Positions 8,152 to 16,055 of a DNA stretch of 41,528 nucleotides are shown piece by piece (position 1 is the first letter of the stretch; each line of letters begins with the position of its first letter). Below the pieces are notes generated by a model. That model was not told where the DNA came from. It saw only the letters and a program-made list of their open reading frames with translations, and did not search any database. The stretch is taken from contig CAZMGD010000029.1 in assembly GCA_964565705.1 (NCBI GenBank), positions 1-41,528 on the forward strand. The letters run 5' to 3'. The DNA comes from CAZMGD01 sp964565705 (GTDB lineage: Bacteria; Actinomycetota; Acidimicrobiia; Acidimicrobiales; Ilumatobacteraceae). A program made the translations under genes and the position numbers.

Positions 8152-8574
8152 ATGGCGTTCAACCCGTACTTGTTCTTCGGCGGCAACTGCCGCGAGGCGT
8201 TCACCCGCTACCAGGAGATCTTCGGCGGCGAGCTCGTGCTCATCACGCCGGCCGACATGCCCGAAGCCGAGCGGATGCCCGGCGCCGATCCCGATCTGAT
8301 CATGCACGCCGCCGTGCTGCTCGACGGCGCGCTCCTCATGGGCTCGGACGATCCGCTGGCGGATCCGTTCGGGCCGGTGCAGGGGATGCAGGTGAACTAC
8401 GAGGCGCCCGACGTCGAGGCCGCGACGAAGATGTTCGACGCGCTCGCCGAAGGTGGTCAGGTCAATGCGCCGCTGGGCCCGACCTCGTTCTCGCCGGCGT
8501 TCGGCATGTGCGTCGACCGCTTCGGCACGCCGTGGATGATCACCGTCGCCGCCGAGGACCGTCCTCAGTCTTGA
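8152..8574 (+). CDS. PhnB-like VOC (glyoxalase-fold) protein
   Basis: The 140-residue protein starts FNPYLFFGGNCREAFTRYQEIFGG and ends RFGTPWMIT. These are the two hallmarks of PhnB-like members of the vicinal-oxygen-chelate superfamily (often annotated as 3-demethylubiquinone methyltransferase domains). The middle HAAVLLDGALLMGSDD strand also fits. The biochemical role of this subgroup is unknown. GAGGAG 8 nt before the ATG sets the start. The last 10 bp overlap the convergent acyl-CoA ligase gene. Confidence 0.85.
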   Translation: MAFNPYLFFGGNCREAFTRYQEIFGGELVLITPADMPEAERMPGADPDLIMHAAVLLDGALLMGSDDPLADPFGPVQGMQVNYEAPDVEAATKMFDALAEGGQVNAPLGPTSFSPAFGMCVDRFGTPWMITVAAEDRPQS

Positions 8575-10187
8575 GAGCGGGCGGCGGCGCGGCGTTCGGC
8601 GTCGGCCTTGAGGTCGCCCTTGGCGACCTTGCCACCCGACGAGCGCGGCAGATCGTCCATCAGGATCAGGTGCTCCGGATGCCACTCTCGTGACACGCCG
8701 CGGGCGCTCAGGTGGGCAACGATCGACTCCAGCGTGATCGTCGCTCCGGCCCGCGGCACGACGTACACGCAGACCCGCTCACCGAACACCGGGTCGGGCA
8801 TCGCCACCGCGGCCACTTGCGCGACGTCGGGATGCGAGCCGACCTCGTCCTCGACCGCCGGGGCGCTGATGTTCTTGCCGCCGCGGATGATGAAGTCGCT
8901 GACGCGGCCCACCACGCGCAGGTAGCCGTCGTCGTCGATCGTCACGATGTCGCCCATCAGCATCCAACCGTCGGGCGTGCGCAGCTTCTGGTTGGCCGCC
9001 TCGTCGCCCCAGTAGCCGATGCACGTCGCCGGCCCCTTGCACGCCGGCTGCCCGGGTACGCCGGTGCCCGTGATGTCGGTCTGCGTCTCGGGATCGAACA
9101 TCCGCACCCGCATGTCGTCGATGATCCGACCGGCCGTGCGGAGACGGTGCTCACGGGTGTCGGTCGTGCTCGTGTGGCTGAGCGCGCCGGTCTCGTTCGA
9201 CCCGTAGAACTGCAACACCTTGGCTCCGGCGGTCTCCTCGAACTCGGCCGCTCGCTCGTACGGCACGTTCTCGCCACCGGTGAACATCGACCGCAGGGAT
9301 GTCAGGTCGCGGGCGTGCTCGGCCTGGGCGTTGAGCATCAGGATGAACTGGGTGCTGACGCAGCCCAGCACGGTGACCCGCTGCGACTCGATCAGGTCGA
9401 GCGCTCGGTCGGCGTCGAAGCGCTCCATGATGACGGTCGGCGCGCCCAGCAGCGTCGGCGTGAAGTGCGACGTCCAGAGCCCGAACCCGAAGGGTGCCGG
9501 CACTGCGCCGAAGAACACGTCGTCGCCGTCCAACTCGCCGGCGGTCACGGCGAGCTGGTGGAAGTACCCCCAGCGGTTCTGGGTGTGCATCACGCACTTC
9601 GGCAAGCCGGTCGTGCCGGAGGTGGAGTTGAGGAGGAACAGGTCGTCGGGGCCGATCTGGGCACGGCCGACCGGGCCACCGGTCGAACCATCGACGCCGT
9701 CCGACGTGACGAGGACGTGGTGGTCGAGGGCGACGCCCTCGGCGCGCAACGACTCGACGAATGCCTCGGCTGGCCCGCCGCCGGCGGTCTCGGCGGTGCA
9801 CAGCGTGCGGGCGCCGGTCAGGCCGAGCAGATGGGTGACCTCGCGCCCGCCGGCACGATGGCCGAGACCGACCGCAACGAGTCCGGCGCGGGAGATCCCG
9901 ACCAGCGTGGCGTGCACTCCCACCCGATCGGGCTGGAGCACGGCCACCCGTTCGCCTGGCTCGATGCCCCGTGCCACGAGCGCCGACGCAACGTCGGTGA
10001 CCAGCGCGTCGTACTGCGACCAAGTGGTCACGGCCGGCTCGGTCGAGCCGGCGGCGAGCCCGATGAACGCGGGGTCGTCGGGTCGCTTGGTGGCCAGCTC
10101 GGCGATGCGGTCCGAGAGCGTGGTGTCCGTCCACCAGCCCCGCGCGTGGTATTCGGCGATCTCATCGGCAGGAGGGCGCAGGTTCAT
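8565..10187 (-). CDS. AMP-forming acyl-CoA ligase
   Basis: The 540-residue protein contains the adenylate-forming P-loop STSGTTGLPKCVMHT, the FYGSNETGA segment (A5), GDIVTIDDDGYLRVVGR (A7/A8) and the C-terminal SSGGKVAKGDLK with the catalytic lysine. It activates a carboxylic acid to its CoA thioester through an acyl-AMP. Its closest subfamily by appearance is the cyclohexanecarboxylate/2,3-dihydroxybenzoate-ligase-like group, but the substrate cannot be fixed. The gene stands alone on the minus strand. A perfect 16-bp palindrome lies 20 bp upstream of its ATG, a likely operator. Confidence 0.88.
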   Translation of the reverse strand: MNLRPPADEIAEYHARGWWTDTTLSDRIAELATKRPDDPAFIGLAAGSTEPAVTTWSQYDALVTDVASALVARGIEPGERVAVLQPDRVGVHATLVGISRAGLVAVGLGHRAGGREVTHLLGLTGARTLCTAETAGGGPAEAFVESLRAEGVALDHHVLVTSDGVDGSTGGPVGRAQIGPDDLFLLNSTSGTTGLPKCVMHTQNRWGYFHQLAVTAGELDGDDVFFGAVPAPFGFGLWTSHFTPTLLGAPTVIMERFDADRALDLIESQRVTVLGCVSTQFILMLNAQAEHARDLTSLRSMFTGGENVPYERAAEFEETAGAKVLQFYGSNETGALSHTSTTDTREHRLRTAGRIIDDMRVRMFDPETQTDITGTGVPGQPACKGPATCIGYWGDEAANQKLRTPDGWMLMGDIVTIDDDGYLRVVGRVSDFIIRGGKNISAPAVEDEVGSHPDVAQVAAVAMPDPVFGERVCVYVVPRAGATITLESIVAHLSARGVSREWHPEHLILMDDLPRSSGGKVAKGDLKADAERRAAARSQD

Positions 10188-10207
10188 CGGCGCGCAACCC
10201 TAGGCAT

Positions 10208-10223
10208 CATCTTCCAGAAGATG
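10208..10223. promoter_or_regulatory. Perfect palindrome upstream of the acyl-CoA ligase
   Basis: CATCTTCCAGAAGATG is a perfect 16-bp inverted repeat, AT-richer than its surroundings. It lies 21-36 bp before the ligase start on the minus strand. Size and position suit a TetR- or GntR-type operator. It does not match the TTGAACGGCG operator found near tetR. Confidence 0.5.
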
Positions 10224-10328
10224 GAACACCGGGTCGACGCGAAGCGTGACCGGTCTGCGGTGCCGGCGAAGCCGCTCCAGCAGCAGCTGGCGCTGCAGCG
10301 TCGTGCGGTTGAGCTGGCGAGCGGTGAG

Positions 10329-11030
10329 TCACGCCGACGGGCCGAAGCGCTCGATCTTGATCCGCGCGGGATCGAACCCGGCGTCGACGAGGAGGCGGCC
10401 GGCGGCGTCGACGAAGCCGGACGAGCCGCACACGAACGCGGTCTGGTCGCCCGGATCCAGCGGCGGCAGATCGGCCGCGCCGAGGCGGCCGGGGGGTCGG
10501 CCGTCGGGCCGAGGCGCGCGGCTGTACACGACGGTCACGTCGGGCCCGACCATCTCCGACTGGTAGAGCAGATCGGCAGGGGTGCGGACCGAGACGGCGA
10601 GGTGCAGGAGGTCGCTGCGGCCGGCGCGGCGCGCCTGGCGCAGCATCGACATGAGCGGCACGGCACCCGAACCGCCGCCGAGCAGGACGGCGGGCTCGTC
10701 GCCGGGCCAGACGAAGAAGCCCCCGATCGGGCCGCGCACCTCGAGCTCGTCACCGACCAGCACGACGTCGTGGAGGAACCCCGACACCTCGCCGTCGCTG
10801 AGACGCTCGACGGTCAGCTCGATCTGACCGCTGTCGTCGGGCGCGGAGGCGACGGAATACGACCGCTGGGCCCGATAGCCGTCCGGTGCGGTGAGGCGCA
10901 CGACGTAGTGCTGGCCGGCGACGTGGCGCACGGGCCGGGACAGCGTCAGGCGGAACGTCTTGGCCCGAGCCGTCTCGGTGGCGATCGCCACCACGGTCGC
11001 CGGTTGCCACGACGTGGGTGCCACGGCCAC
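10329..11030 (-). CDS. FAD/NAD(P)-binding ferredoxin-reductase-like oxidoreductase
   Basis: The 233-residue protein has an N-terminal FAD-binding barrel with RSYSVAS (flavin contact), a nucleotide-binding GGGSGAVPLMSMLR motif and a VCGSSGFVDAA motif near the end. This is a ferredoxin-NADP-reductase module without an attached 2Fe-2S domain. It starts at GTG 11030, 2 bp after the stop of the sulfite-oxidase-fold gene, so the two are surely translated together. It probably passes electrons between NAD(P)H and the molybdoenzyme or a shared carrier; that partnership is inferred from context. Confidence 0.88.
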   Translation of the reverse strand: MAVAPTSWQPATVVAIATETARAKTFRLTLSRPVRHVAGQHYVVRLTAPDGYRAQRSYSVASAPDDSGQIELTVERLSDGEVSGFLHDVVLVGDELEVRGPIGGFFVWPGDEPAVLLGGGSGAVPLMSMLRQARRAGRSDLLHLAVSVRTPADLLYQSEMVGPDVTVVYSRAPRPDGRPPGRLGAADLPPLDPGDQTAFVCGSSGFVDAAGRLLVDAGFDPARIKIERFGPSA

Positions 11031-11032
11031 GC

Positions 11033-11644
11033 TCAGTCGCCCTGGTAGCGCTGCTCCAGCCACGGGTCGCCGCGGTCGTGGTAGCCGTTGCGCTCCCAGA
11101 ACCCGGGCGAGTCGTGGGCGATCAGCTGCAGCCCCGAGACCCACTTCGTGCTCTTCCAGAAGTAGAGGTGGGGCACGATCATCCGAACCGGACCACCGTG
11201 ATCGGCGCTGAGCGGTGCACCGTCGACCTCCCACGCGAGCCACGCCTTGCCGCCGACGACGTCGGCCAGCGGCAGGTTCGTCGTGTAGCCCGTCATCGAC
11301 CGAGCCATCACGAACGCTGCGGTCGGTTGCGGCCCGGCGACCGCGAGCAGGTCGTCGAGCGACACCCCGGTCCAGGTCATGTCGAACTTCGACCAGGTGG
11401 TCACGCAGTGGATCGGCCCCTGGTACACGGAGCTCGCCACCCCGTGGAGTTGCGCCCACGTCCACGTCGTCGCCCGGTCGACCAGGCCGTCGATCGTGAA
11501 CGTCCAGGTGTCGGTGGGGATGTTCGGCGTCACCTCGACGGACAGCACCGGCCAGGTGGCACCTGCGTCGTACTGCCCCGGCGGCAGCCTGGCGTCGCGG
11601 GCGGACCGCTCGGAGCCGCCGAACCCTCTCGTGAACCGCACCAT
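11033..11644 (-). CDS. Sulfite-oxidase-fold molybdopterin oxidoreductase
   Basis: The 203-residue protein matches the oxidoreductase molybdopterin-binding domain (SUOX/YedY family). VTPNIPTDTWTFTIDGLVD opens the domain; Cys80 in GPIHCVTTW is the expected molybdenum ligand; SMTGYTTNLPL and GGPVRMIVP follow. There is no Tat signal and no C-terminal dimerisation domain, so unlike YedY it is probably cytoplasmic. It sits between a small membrane protein gene (9 bp upstream) and an FAD reductase gene (2 bp downstream), suggesting a three-gene redox unit. The natural substrate is unknown. Confidence 0.88.
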   Translation of the reverse strand: MVRFTRGFGGSERSARDARLPPGQYDAGATWPVLSVEVTPNIPTDTWTFTIDGLVDRATTWTWAQLHGVASSVYQGPIHCVTTWSKFDMTWTGVSLDDLLAVAGPQPTAAFVMARSMTGYTTNLPLADVVGGKAWLAWEVDGAPLSADHGGPVRMIVPHLYFWKSTKWVSGLQLIAHDSPGFWERNGYHDRGDPWLEQRYQGD

Positions 11645-11653
11645 CCGGGGAAG

Positions 11654-11863
11654 CTATCCGTTGATCAGGGAGGCAAGTGCCCAGACGGCGGCGAAGAAGC
11701 CGACGAGTGCCATCAGCAGGCTGCGTCCCGTCGGCGCTCGCCTCAGCTCGCCCTTCGCCGGTGCCTCCGGAGGCCGGATCAACGCCAGCAGGTTGCCGAC
11801 GAACAGCGCTGCGCCGAGTGCGAGCACCAGCCAGGCCAGAAGGTCGTCGCCGAGTGGGTTCAC
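11654..11863 (-). CDS. Small two-helix membrane protein
   Basis: The 69-residue protein has two hydrophobic segments (~8-28 and ~48-67) joined by a basic loop (RPPEAPAKGELRRAPTGR). By the positive-inside rule the loop is cytoplasmic. It starts at GTG 11863, 4 bp after the dnaB stop, and ends 9 bp before the molybdoenzyme gene. It may be a membrane anchor for the redox pair, but I do not recognise a named family. Confidence 0.65.
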   Translation of the reverse strand: MNPLGDDLLAWLVLALGAALFVGNLLALIRPPEAPAKGELRRAPTGRSLLMALVGFFAAVWALASLING

Positions 11864-11867
11864 CGGT

Positions 11868-13262
11868 TCAGACGTTTCGGGCTGCGTTGTCGAATCGGGT
11901 GTAGGGCCCGAGGAACACGACGCGGGCCCGACCCGTCGCTCCGGCGCGGTGCTTGGCCACGATCAGCTCGGCCATGCCCTGATCCTTGCTGTCCTCGTGG
12001 TACACCTCGTCGCGGTAGATGAACAACACGACGTCGGCGTCCTGCTCCAGCGAGCCGCTCTCGCGCAGGTCCGACAGCATCGGACGCTTGTCGGCGCGGC
12101 TCTCCAGGGTTCGCGACAGCTGGCTCAGCGCGACGACGGGCACCTCCAGCTCGCGGGCGAGGATCTTCAGGTTCCTGCTGATCTCGCTGACCTCCAACTG
12201 ACGGTTCTCGGCGCCGGTGGAGCCGGTCATCAGCTGCAAGTAGTCGATGACGATCAGTCCGAGGCCGCCGTGGCGGGCCTTGACCCGGCGGGCCTTGGCA
12301 CGGATCTCCATGACCGTCACCGACGGGTTGTCGTCGAGCATCAGCGGCACGTCGAGGCGGCCGATGGCGTGTCCGATCTTGGTCCAGTCGGTCTGGGTGA
12401 GGTTGCCGGTGCGCAGCTTCTTGCTGTCGACGCGCGACTCCCAGGAGAGGATTCGCTGGGCCAGTTCGAGGTGCCCCATCTCGAGCGAGAACACCATCAC
12501 CGGCAGTCGGGTGTTCTGAGCGACGTGGGTGGCGATGCCGATGGCGAGCGCGCTCTTGCCCATCGCCGGACGAGCGCCGACGATGTTCAGCGTCGAGGGC
12601 TGCAGGCCGAGGAGGATCTCGTCGAGCTCGGTGAGCCCGGTCGCGGTGCCCGTGATCGTGTCACCGCGTCCGTAGTTCGCCTCGAGATGGTCGTTGACCA
12701 GCGACAGCAGCTCGTTGATCGGTCGGGTGCTGTCGGTGTCGCGCTGCTCGGCGATGTCGAACACCTTCTGCTCCGCGCTGTCGATCGCCTTGCGGACGTC
12801 GTCGGGCTCGAGGTACGCCATCTCGGCGATGTCGCTGGCGACGGCGATGAGCCGGCGCAGCGATGCGGTGTCCTGGACGATCTTGGCGTAGCGACCGACG
12901 TTGGAGATCGCCGGTGTCGCGTTCTGCAGCCCGAGCAGCATCTCCAGGCCGCCGATCTCGTCGAGCAGGCCGCTGCGGCGCAGCTCGTCGCCGACGGTCA
13001 CGGCGTCGACCGGCTCGCCGGCTGCCATCAGCACCCGGATCGCTTCGTACACCAGCTGGTGCGCCGGCTTGTAGAACTCGCTGGCCGCAATGCCGATCTC
13101 GGTCGCGGTGTTCACCGCGTCGCGCGACAGCAACAGCGCGCCGAGCAGCGACTCCTCGGCGTCGATGTTGTGCGGCGGCACCCGCGCTTCGATCGGCCGA
13201 CGGGGCGCGTCGTCGTCGCGGCGGCGCGTGCCGCGCTGCCCACGAGTGTCGAAGCCGGCCAT
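11868..13262 (-). CDS. dnaB: Replicative DNA helicase DnaB
   Basis: The 464-residue protein has an N-terminal DnaB domain (PPHNIDAEESLLGALLL, ~29-45), then the RecA-like helicase domain with Walker A GARPAMGKS (229-237) and Walker B LIVIDYLQLM (336-345). DLRESGSLEQDADVV follows. DnaB unwinds DNA ahead of the replication fork as a hexamer. The start ATG 13262 has AAAGGCAGG in front of it; an in-frame ATG at 13280 lacks this. No intein is present, although actinobacterial dnaB genes often carry one. The gene follows rplI, as in many bacteria. Confidence 0.97.
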   Translation of the reverse strand: MAGFDTRGQRGTRRRDDDAPRRPIEARVPPHNIDAEESLLGALLLSRDAVNTATEIGIAASEFYKPAHQLVYEAIRVLMAAGEPVDAVTVGDELRRSGLLDEIGGLEMLLGLQNATPAISNVGRYAKIVQDTASLRRLIAVASDIAEMAYLEPDDVRKAIDSAEQKVFDIAEQRDTDSTRPINELLSLVNDHLEANYGRGDTITGTATGLTELDEILLGLQPSTLNIVGARPAMGKSALAIGIATHVAQNTRLPVMVFSLEMGHLELAQRILSWESRVDSKKLRTGNLTQTDWTKIGHAIGRLDVPLMLDDNPSVTVMEIRAKARRVKARHGGLGLIVIDYLQLMTGSTGAENRQLEVSEISRNLKILARELEVPVVALSQLSRTLESRADKRPMLSDLRESGSLEQDADVVLFIYRDEVYHEDSKDQGMAELIVAKHRAGATGRARVVFLGPYTRFDNAARNV

Positions 13263-13415
13263 CGACCTGCCTTTCTGCAACCGTCGTGAGGGCGCGCCGA
13301 AGCAGGAGCGCTGACTCGCGTGTGTGGATTCCTGGCCCTGTCAGCCAACTACAGACTGGCTGTGCGTCGATAGGGGCACAGCCCTGTGTTCTCGCTGTGG
13401 GCCAGTTGTGGGCAA

Positions 13416-13440
13416 CCCTGTCGTCCTGGGGACGACGGGG
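13416..13440 (-). terminator. Hairpin after rplI
   Basis: Arms 13416-13426 and 13430-13440 form an 11-bp stem (one G-T pair) with a 3-nt loop, beginning 1 bp after the rplI stop on the minus strand. It lacks a U-tract. It may partly separate rplI transcripts from dnaB, whose own promoter could lie in the following 150 bp. Confidence 0.5.
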
Positions 13441-13441
13441 C

Positions 13442-13891
13442 TCAGCGGCCGGTGACCTCGAGCGTGATCGGGAACTCGACGGCCGAGTGCAGCTTGGCGG
13501 TCACCGAGTGCTCGCCGGTCGCCTTGATCTGCGGCACGGTGAGCTGCTTGCGGTCGATGGCGATGCCGGTCTGCTCCTCGATCGCCTGGGCGACATCGGC
13601 GGCGGTGACCGAGCCGTACAGCCGGCCTTCGGATCCGGCCTTGACCTGGATGGTGATCGTCTTGGCGACGAGCGCCGAGGCGATGGCCTGAGCGCCCTCA
13701 CGGTCGGTGGCGTCGCGGAGGTCGCGGGCCCGACGCATGGCGTTCGCCTGCGAGACCGCCCCGTCGGTGGCCTTGATCGCCAGACCACGCGGCGACAGGT
13801 AGTTGCGGAAGTGACCGTCGGACACCTCGACGATGTCGCCGCGCTTGCCGAGCTTGTCGATGTCGGAGCGGAGGATGATGCGCGTGCTCAC
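13442..13891 (-). CDS. rplI: Ribosomal protein bL9
   Basis: The 149-residue protein matches bL9 along its length: IILRSDIDKLGKRGDIVEVSDGHFRNYLSPRGLA is the typical N-terminal domain, followed by the long connecting helix and a C-terminal rRNA-binding domain ending VEFPITLEVTGR. It binds 23S rRNA near the L1 stalk and helps maintain reading frame. The GTG start overlaps the rpsR stop as GTGA, so the two are translationally coupled. Confidence 0.97.
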   Translation of the reverse strand: MSTRIILRSDIDKLGKRGDIVEVSDGHFRNYLSPRGLAIKATDGAVSQANAMRRARDLRDATDREGAQAIASALVAKTITIQVKAGSEGRLYGSVTAADVAQAIEEQTGIAIDRKQLTVPQIKATGEHSVTAKLHSAVEFPITLEVTGR

Positions 13892-14292
13892 TCCTCGCCC
13901 TCCACGGACTCGGTCACCGCATCGGTGGTGGTCTCGGCGACGGGCGCGGTGTCGCGCTCGCCGCGCTCGCCACGGTCGCCGCGGTCGCCGCGCTCGCCAC
14001 GGTCCTCACGGCGAGGGCCACGGCCAGCGCTGGCGACGCGCTTGGTGTAGGGCAACAGCGCCATCTCACGGGCGTTCTTGATCGCCTGGGCGATCTCCCG
14101 CTGCTGCTGCTCGTCGTTGCCGTTGACGCGCCGGCCGCGGATCTTCGAGCGGTCGGAGAGGAACCGCTGGAGCAGGTCGGTGTCCTTGTAGTCGATGTAC
14201 TCGACGCGCTCGGTGATGAGCACGCTGGTCTTCTTCTTCGGCTTGCGGACCGGCTCCTTGGCCGCCCGCGCCCGGTTCTTCTTGCTGGTCAT
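13888..14292 (-). CDS. rpsR: Ribosomal protein bS18 with long C-terminal tail
   Basis: Residues ~25-87 are a normal bS18 (EYIDYKDTDLLQRFL, GRRVNGND, AIKNAREMALLPY), which pairs with bS6 on the platform of the 30S subunit. The protein has 134 residues, against about 75-90 usually. It has a basic N-terminal extension (MTSKKNRARAAKEPVRKPKKK) and a ~47-residue tail of arginine-glycine-acid repeats (DRGERGDRGDRGERGER, ~97-113) ending in an acidic TESVEGEE. The tail lies in frame before the normal rpsR-rplI overlap, so it is real coding sequence. Its function is unknown. Confidence 0.95.
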   Translation of the reverse strand: MTSKKNRARAAKEPVRKPKKKTSVLITERVEYIDYKDTDLLQRFLSDRSKIRGRRVNGNDEQQQREIAQAIKNAREMALLPYTKRVASAGRGPRREDRGERGDRGDRGERGERDTAPVAETTTDAVTESVEGEE

Positions 14293-14322
14293 GTGATCGT
14301 CCTCAGAAATGCGATGTGATGG

Positions 14323-14796
14323 TCAGAACGGCTCTTCGTCGCCGCTGTAGTAGGGCTCGGCGGCCGGACGGCCACCGCCCGTCGAGCCGCCGCCGGGGCT
14401 GCCACCCTGGCCGCCCTGGCCGCCTTGCCCGCCGTCGCTCGTGCGAGTGGTGCGCTCGACCTGCGCGGTGGCCCAGCGCAGGCTGGGCCCGATCTCGTCG
14501 GCGACGACCTCGACGGCGGTGCGCTTGTCGCCGTCACGGGTCGTGTACTCGCGCTGCTCGAGCCGGCCGGTCACGATCACGCGGGCGCCTTTGGTGAGCG
14601 ACTGCGCGGCGTTCTCGCCGGTGGTGCCCCAGGCGACCACGTTGAAGAACGAGGTCTGCTCCTGCCACTCGCCGTTCACCTGGTAGCGACGTGAGACGGC
14701 GAGGCCGAACGAGGCGACGCCGCGACCGTTGGCGGTGTAGCGCAGCTCGAGATCGCGGGTGATGTTGCCCACGAGGGTGACGGTGTTGTCAGCCAT
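14323..14796 (-). CDS. ssb: Single-stranded DNA-binding protein
   Basis: The 157-residue protein has the OB fold of bacterial SSB (NTVTLVGNITRDLELRYTANG, SFFNVVAWG, RVIVTGRLEQREY). A glycine/glutamine-rich linker (GGQGGQGGQGG) leads to a C-terminal tip DEEPF, close to the DDDIPF motif that recruits replication and repair partners. It lies between rpsF and rpsR, the usual arrangement. Confidence 0.96.
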   Translation of the reverse strand: MADNTVTLVGNITRDLELRYTANGRGVASFGLAVSRRYQVNGEWQEQTSFFNVVAWGTTGENAAQSLTKGARVIVTGRLEQREYTTRDGDKRTAVEVVADEIGPSLRWATAQVERTTRTSDGGQGGQGGQGGSPGGGSTGGGRPAAEPYYSGDEEPF

Positions 14797-14828
14797 GGAT
14801 GGTCCCTTTCAGGGTCGGCGGGTCGCGC

Positions 14829-15167
14829 TCAGGCGACCGGCGCAGCGCCCAGGAGGCCGCGGCGCTCGGCCTCGGCATCCGGAAGGCGGAACAGCTTGTG
14901 GCGCACGACGTCGTCGGCGATGCGGAGCGAACGCTCGAAGTCGTTGAGGGCGCCACCCTCCGCGGTGAGGTTGTACACCACGTAGTAGCCGTCCTCCTTC
15001 TTGTTGATCGGATAGGCGAAGCGGCGCTTGCCCCACCAGTCGGCCTTGCCGTGGACGGTGCCACCGGCAGCAGCGATGCCATCGCTGAGCGACTTGAGCC
15101 TCGACTGGGCGACCGGCTCGTCGAGCTGGCCGTCGAGGATGATCATCAATTCGTAGGCACGCGTCAT
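14829..15167 (-). CDS. rpsF: Ribosomal protein bS6
   Basis: The 112-residue protein (TRAYELMIILDGQLDE, WGKRRFAYPINKKEDGYYVVYNL, RIADDVVRHKLFRL) is a full bS6. Start ATG 15167 is preceded by GGGAGG and gives the conserved N-terminus; an open frame continues to 15218 but has no better start. It is the first gene of the rpsF-ssb-rpsR-rplI set. Confidence 0.96.
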   Translation of the reverse strand: MTRAYELMIILDGQLDEPVAQSRLKSLSDGIAAAGGTVHGKADWWGKRRFAYPINKKEDGYYVVYNLTAEGGALNDFERSLRIADDVVRHKLFRLPDAEAERRGLLGAAPVA

Positions 15168-15476
15168 GCGCGTGAACCTCCCTTCGGACTCGGACCGCGA
15201 GGCGGGCCGGGGCCCCACGGTGGGGCAGGGTCGTTTCGGACCCGGCGAATATAGCGGCAGCCTGCGGTAATACGGGCGTTGCGCTCATGGCCGAACCCTG
15301 GCACAGGGGTGTCACACGGTTGTCCTCCGGCGGTCACGCACCGTCCACCACTGCGAGAAGCGGCCACTCTGAACGAACGGAACAGTCGGCTCACTGCTGC
15401 ACGACCATCCAAGGTCGCTCAGTCCGCCCATTTCGTTCAGACTTGGACACGCCGACGATGTGGCAACGTACGAGCG
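15168..15476. other. 309-bp divergent region between rpsF and dinB-like gene
   Basis: No gene is seen here. Towards rpsF it holds the leader hairpin at 15212-15226 and an AT-rich TATATT (minus strand, 15246-15252), a possible -10 element without a good -35. Towards the DinB gene it holds a 10-bp perfect inverted repeat, TCTGAACGAA at 15368-15377 and its complement at 15432-15441, about 36 bp before the start codon. Confidence 0.5.
15212..15226 (-). promoter_or_regulatory. Hairpin in rpsF leader, possible S6:S18 site
   Basis: On the minus strand GCCCCA-CCG-TGGGGC forms a 6-bp stem presenting CCG, 45-59 nt before the rpsF start. A CCG-containing structure in rpsF leaders is the known autoregulatory target of the S6:S18 complex. 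The full consensus was not verified. Confidence 0.3.
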
Positions 15477-16046
15477 ATGAAGGTGCGCGACTGGATGCTG
15501 GCCGACCACGGCGACGTGCGCGAGCGGTTCGAGCGCGGCGTGGCCGGGCGGGTGCCGCTGGAACGGTGGAAGGAGCACGCCGATGGCGGCGGATCGAGCA
15601 TCGCTTGGCTCGTGCTGCACCACAGCTACCACCAGGACCTCGCGATCCAGACCGTCGTGCGCGACCAACCGCCGCTGCTGCACGAGCGTCGTGCCGATCT
15701 CGGCCTCGACAGCTTCAGTCCGACCGCAGGTCTCAGTGAGGCGGAGGATCCTGCCGTCGTCGCCGCGGTCGACCTCGCCGGCCTGGTGCGCTATGCGACG
15801 GACGTCCACGACGCGACTCATGGATGGATGAGGGCCGTCGCCACGATGGCGCTCGACACCACCACGGAGGCCTCGGCGCGGATCGAGAGGGTCGGCGTCA
15901 CCCGGGCCGACGTCGGCTGGTTGCATGCGATGTGGGACGGCAAGCCGGTGAGCTGGTTCGCCCGCTGGGAGGCGATCGGGCACGGCCACACGCACGTCGG
16001 TGAGATGGTCTCTGTCCGCAACCGAATGGGCCTCAGTCCGTTCTGA
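15477..16046 (+). CDS. DinB-like four-helix-bundle protein
   Basis: The 189-residue protein has HHSYHQDLAIQTV around residue 48 and GHGHTHVGEMVSVRNR near the C-terminus. This is the histidine pattern of DinB/YfiT-type metal-binding four-helix bundles, related to mycothiol-dependent enzymes. The first ATG in the conserved frame is 15477. Neighbours give no clue to the substrate; a thiol transferase or detoxification role is possible. Confidence 0.75.
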   Translation: MKVRDWMLADHGDVRERFERGVAGRVPLERWKEHADGGGSSIAWLVLHHSYHQDLAIQTVVRDQPPLLHERRADLGLDSFSPTAGLSEAEDPAVVAAVDLAGLVRYATDVHDATHGWMRAVATMALDTTTEASARIERVGVTRADVGWLHAMWDGKPVSWFARWEAIGHGHTHVGEMVSVRNRMGLSPF

Positions 16047-16055
16047 CGGCCGGGC

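Noticed and set aside
11868..13262. Intein in dnaB
   Set aside because: The helicase sequence is continuous through Walker A and B at normal length.
13960..14015. Tandem DNA repeat as a separate element inside rpsR
   Set aside because: It keeps the rpsR frame and codes a charged tail, so it is treated as part of the gene.
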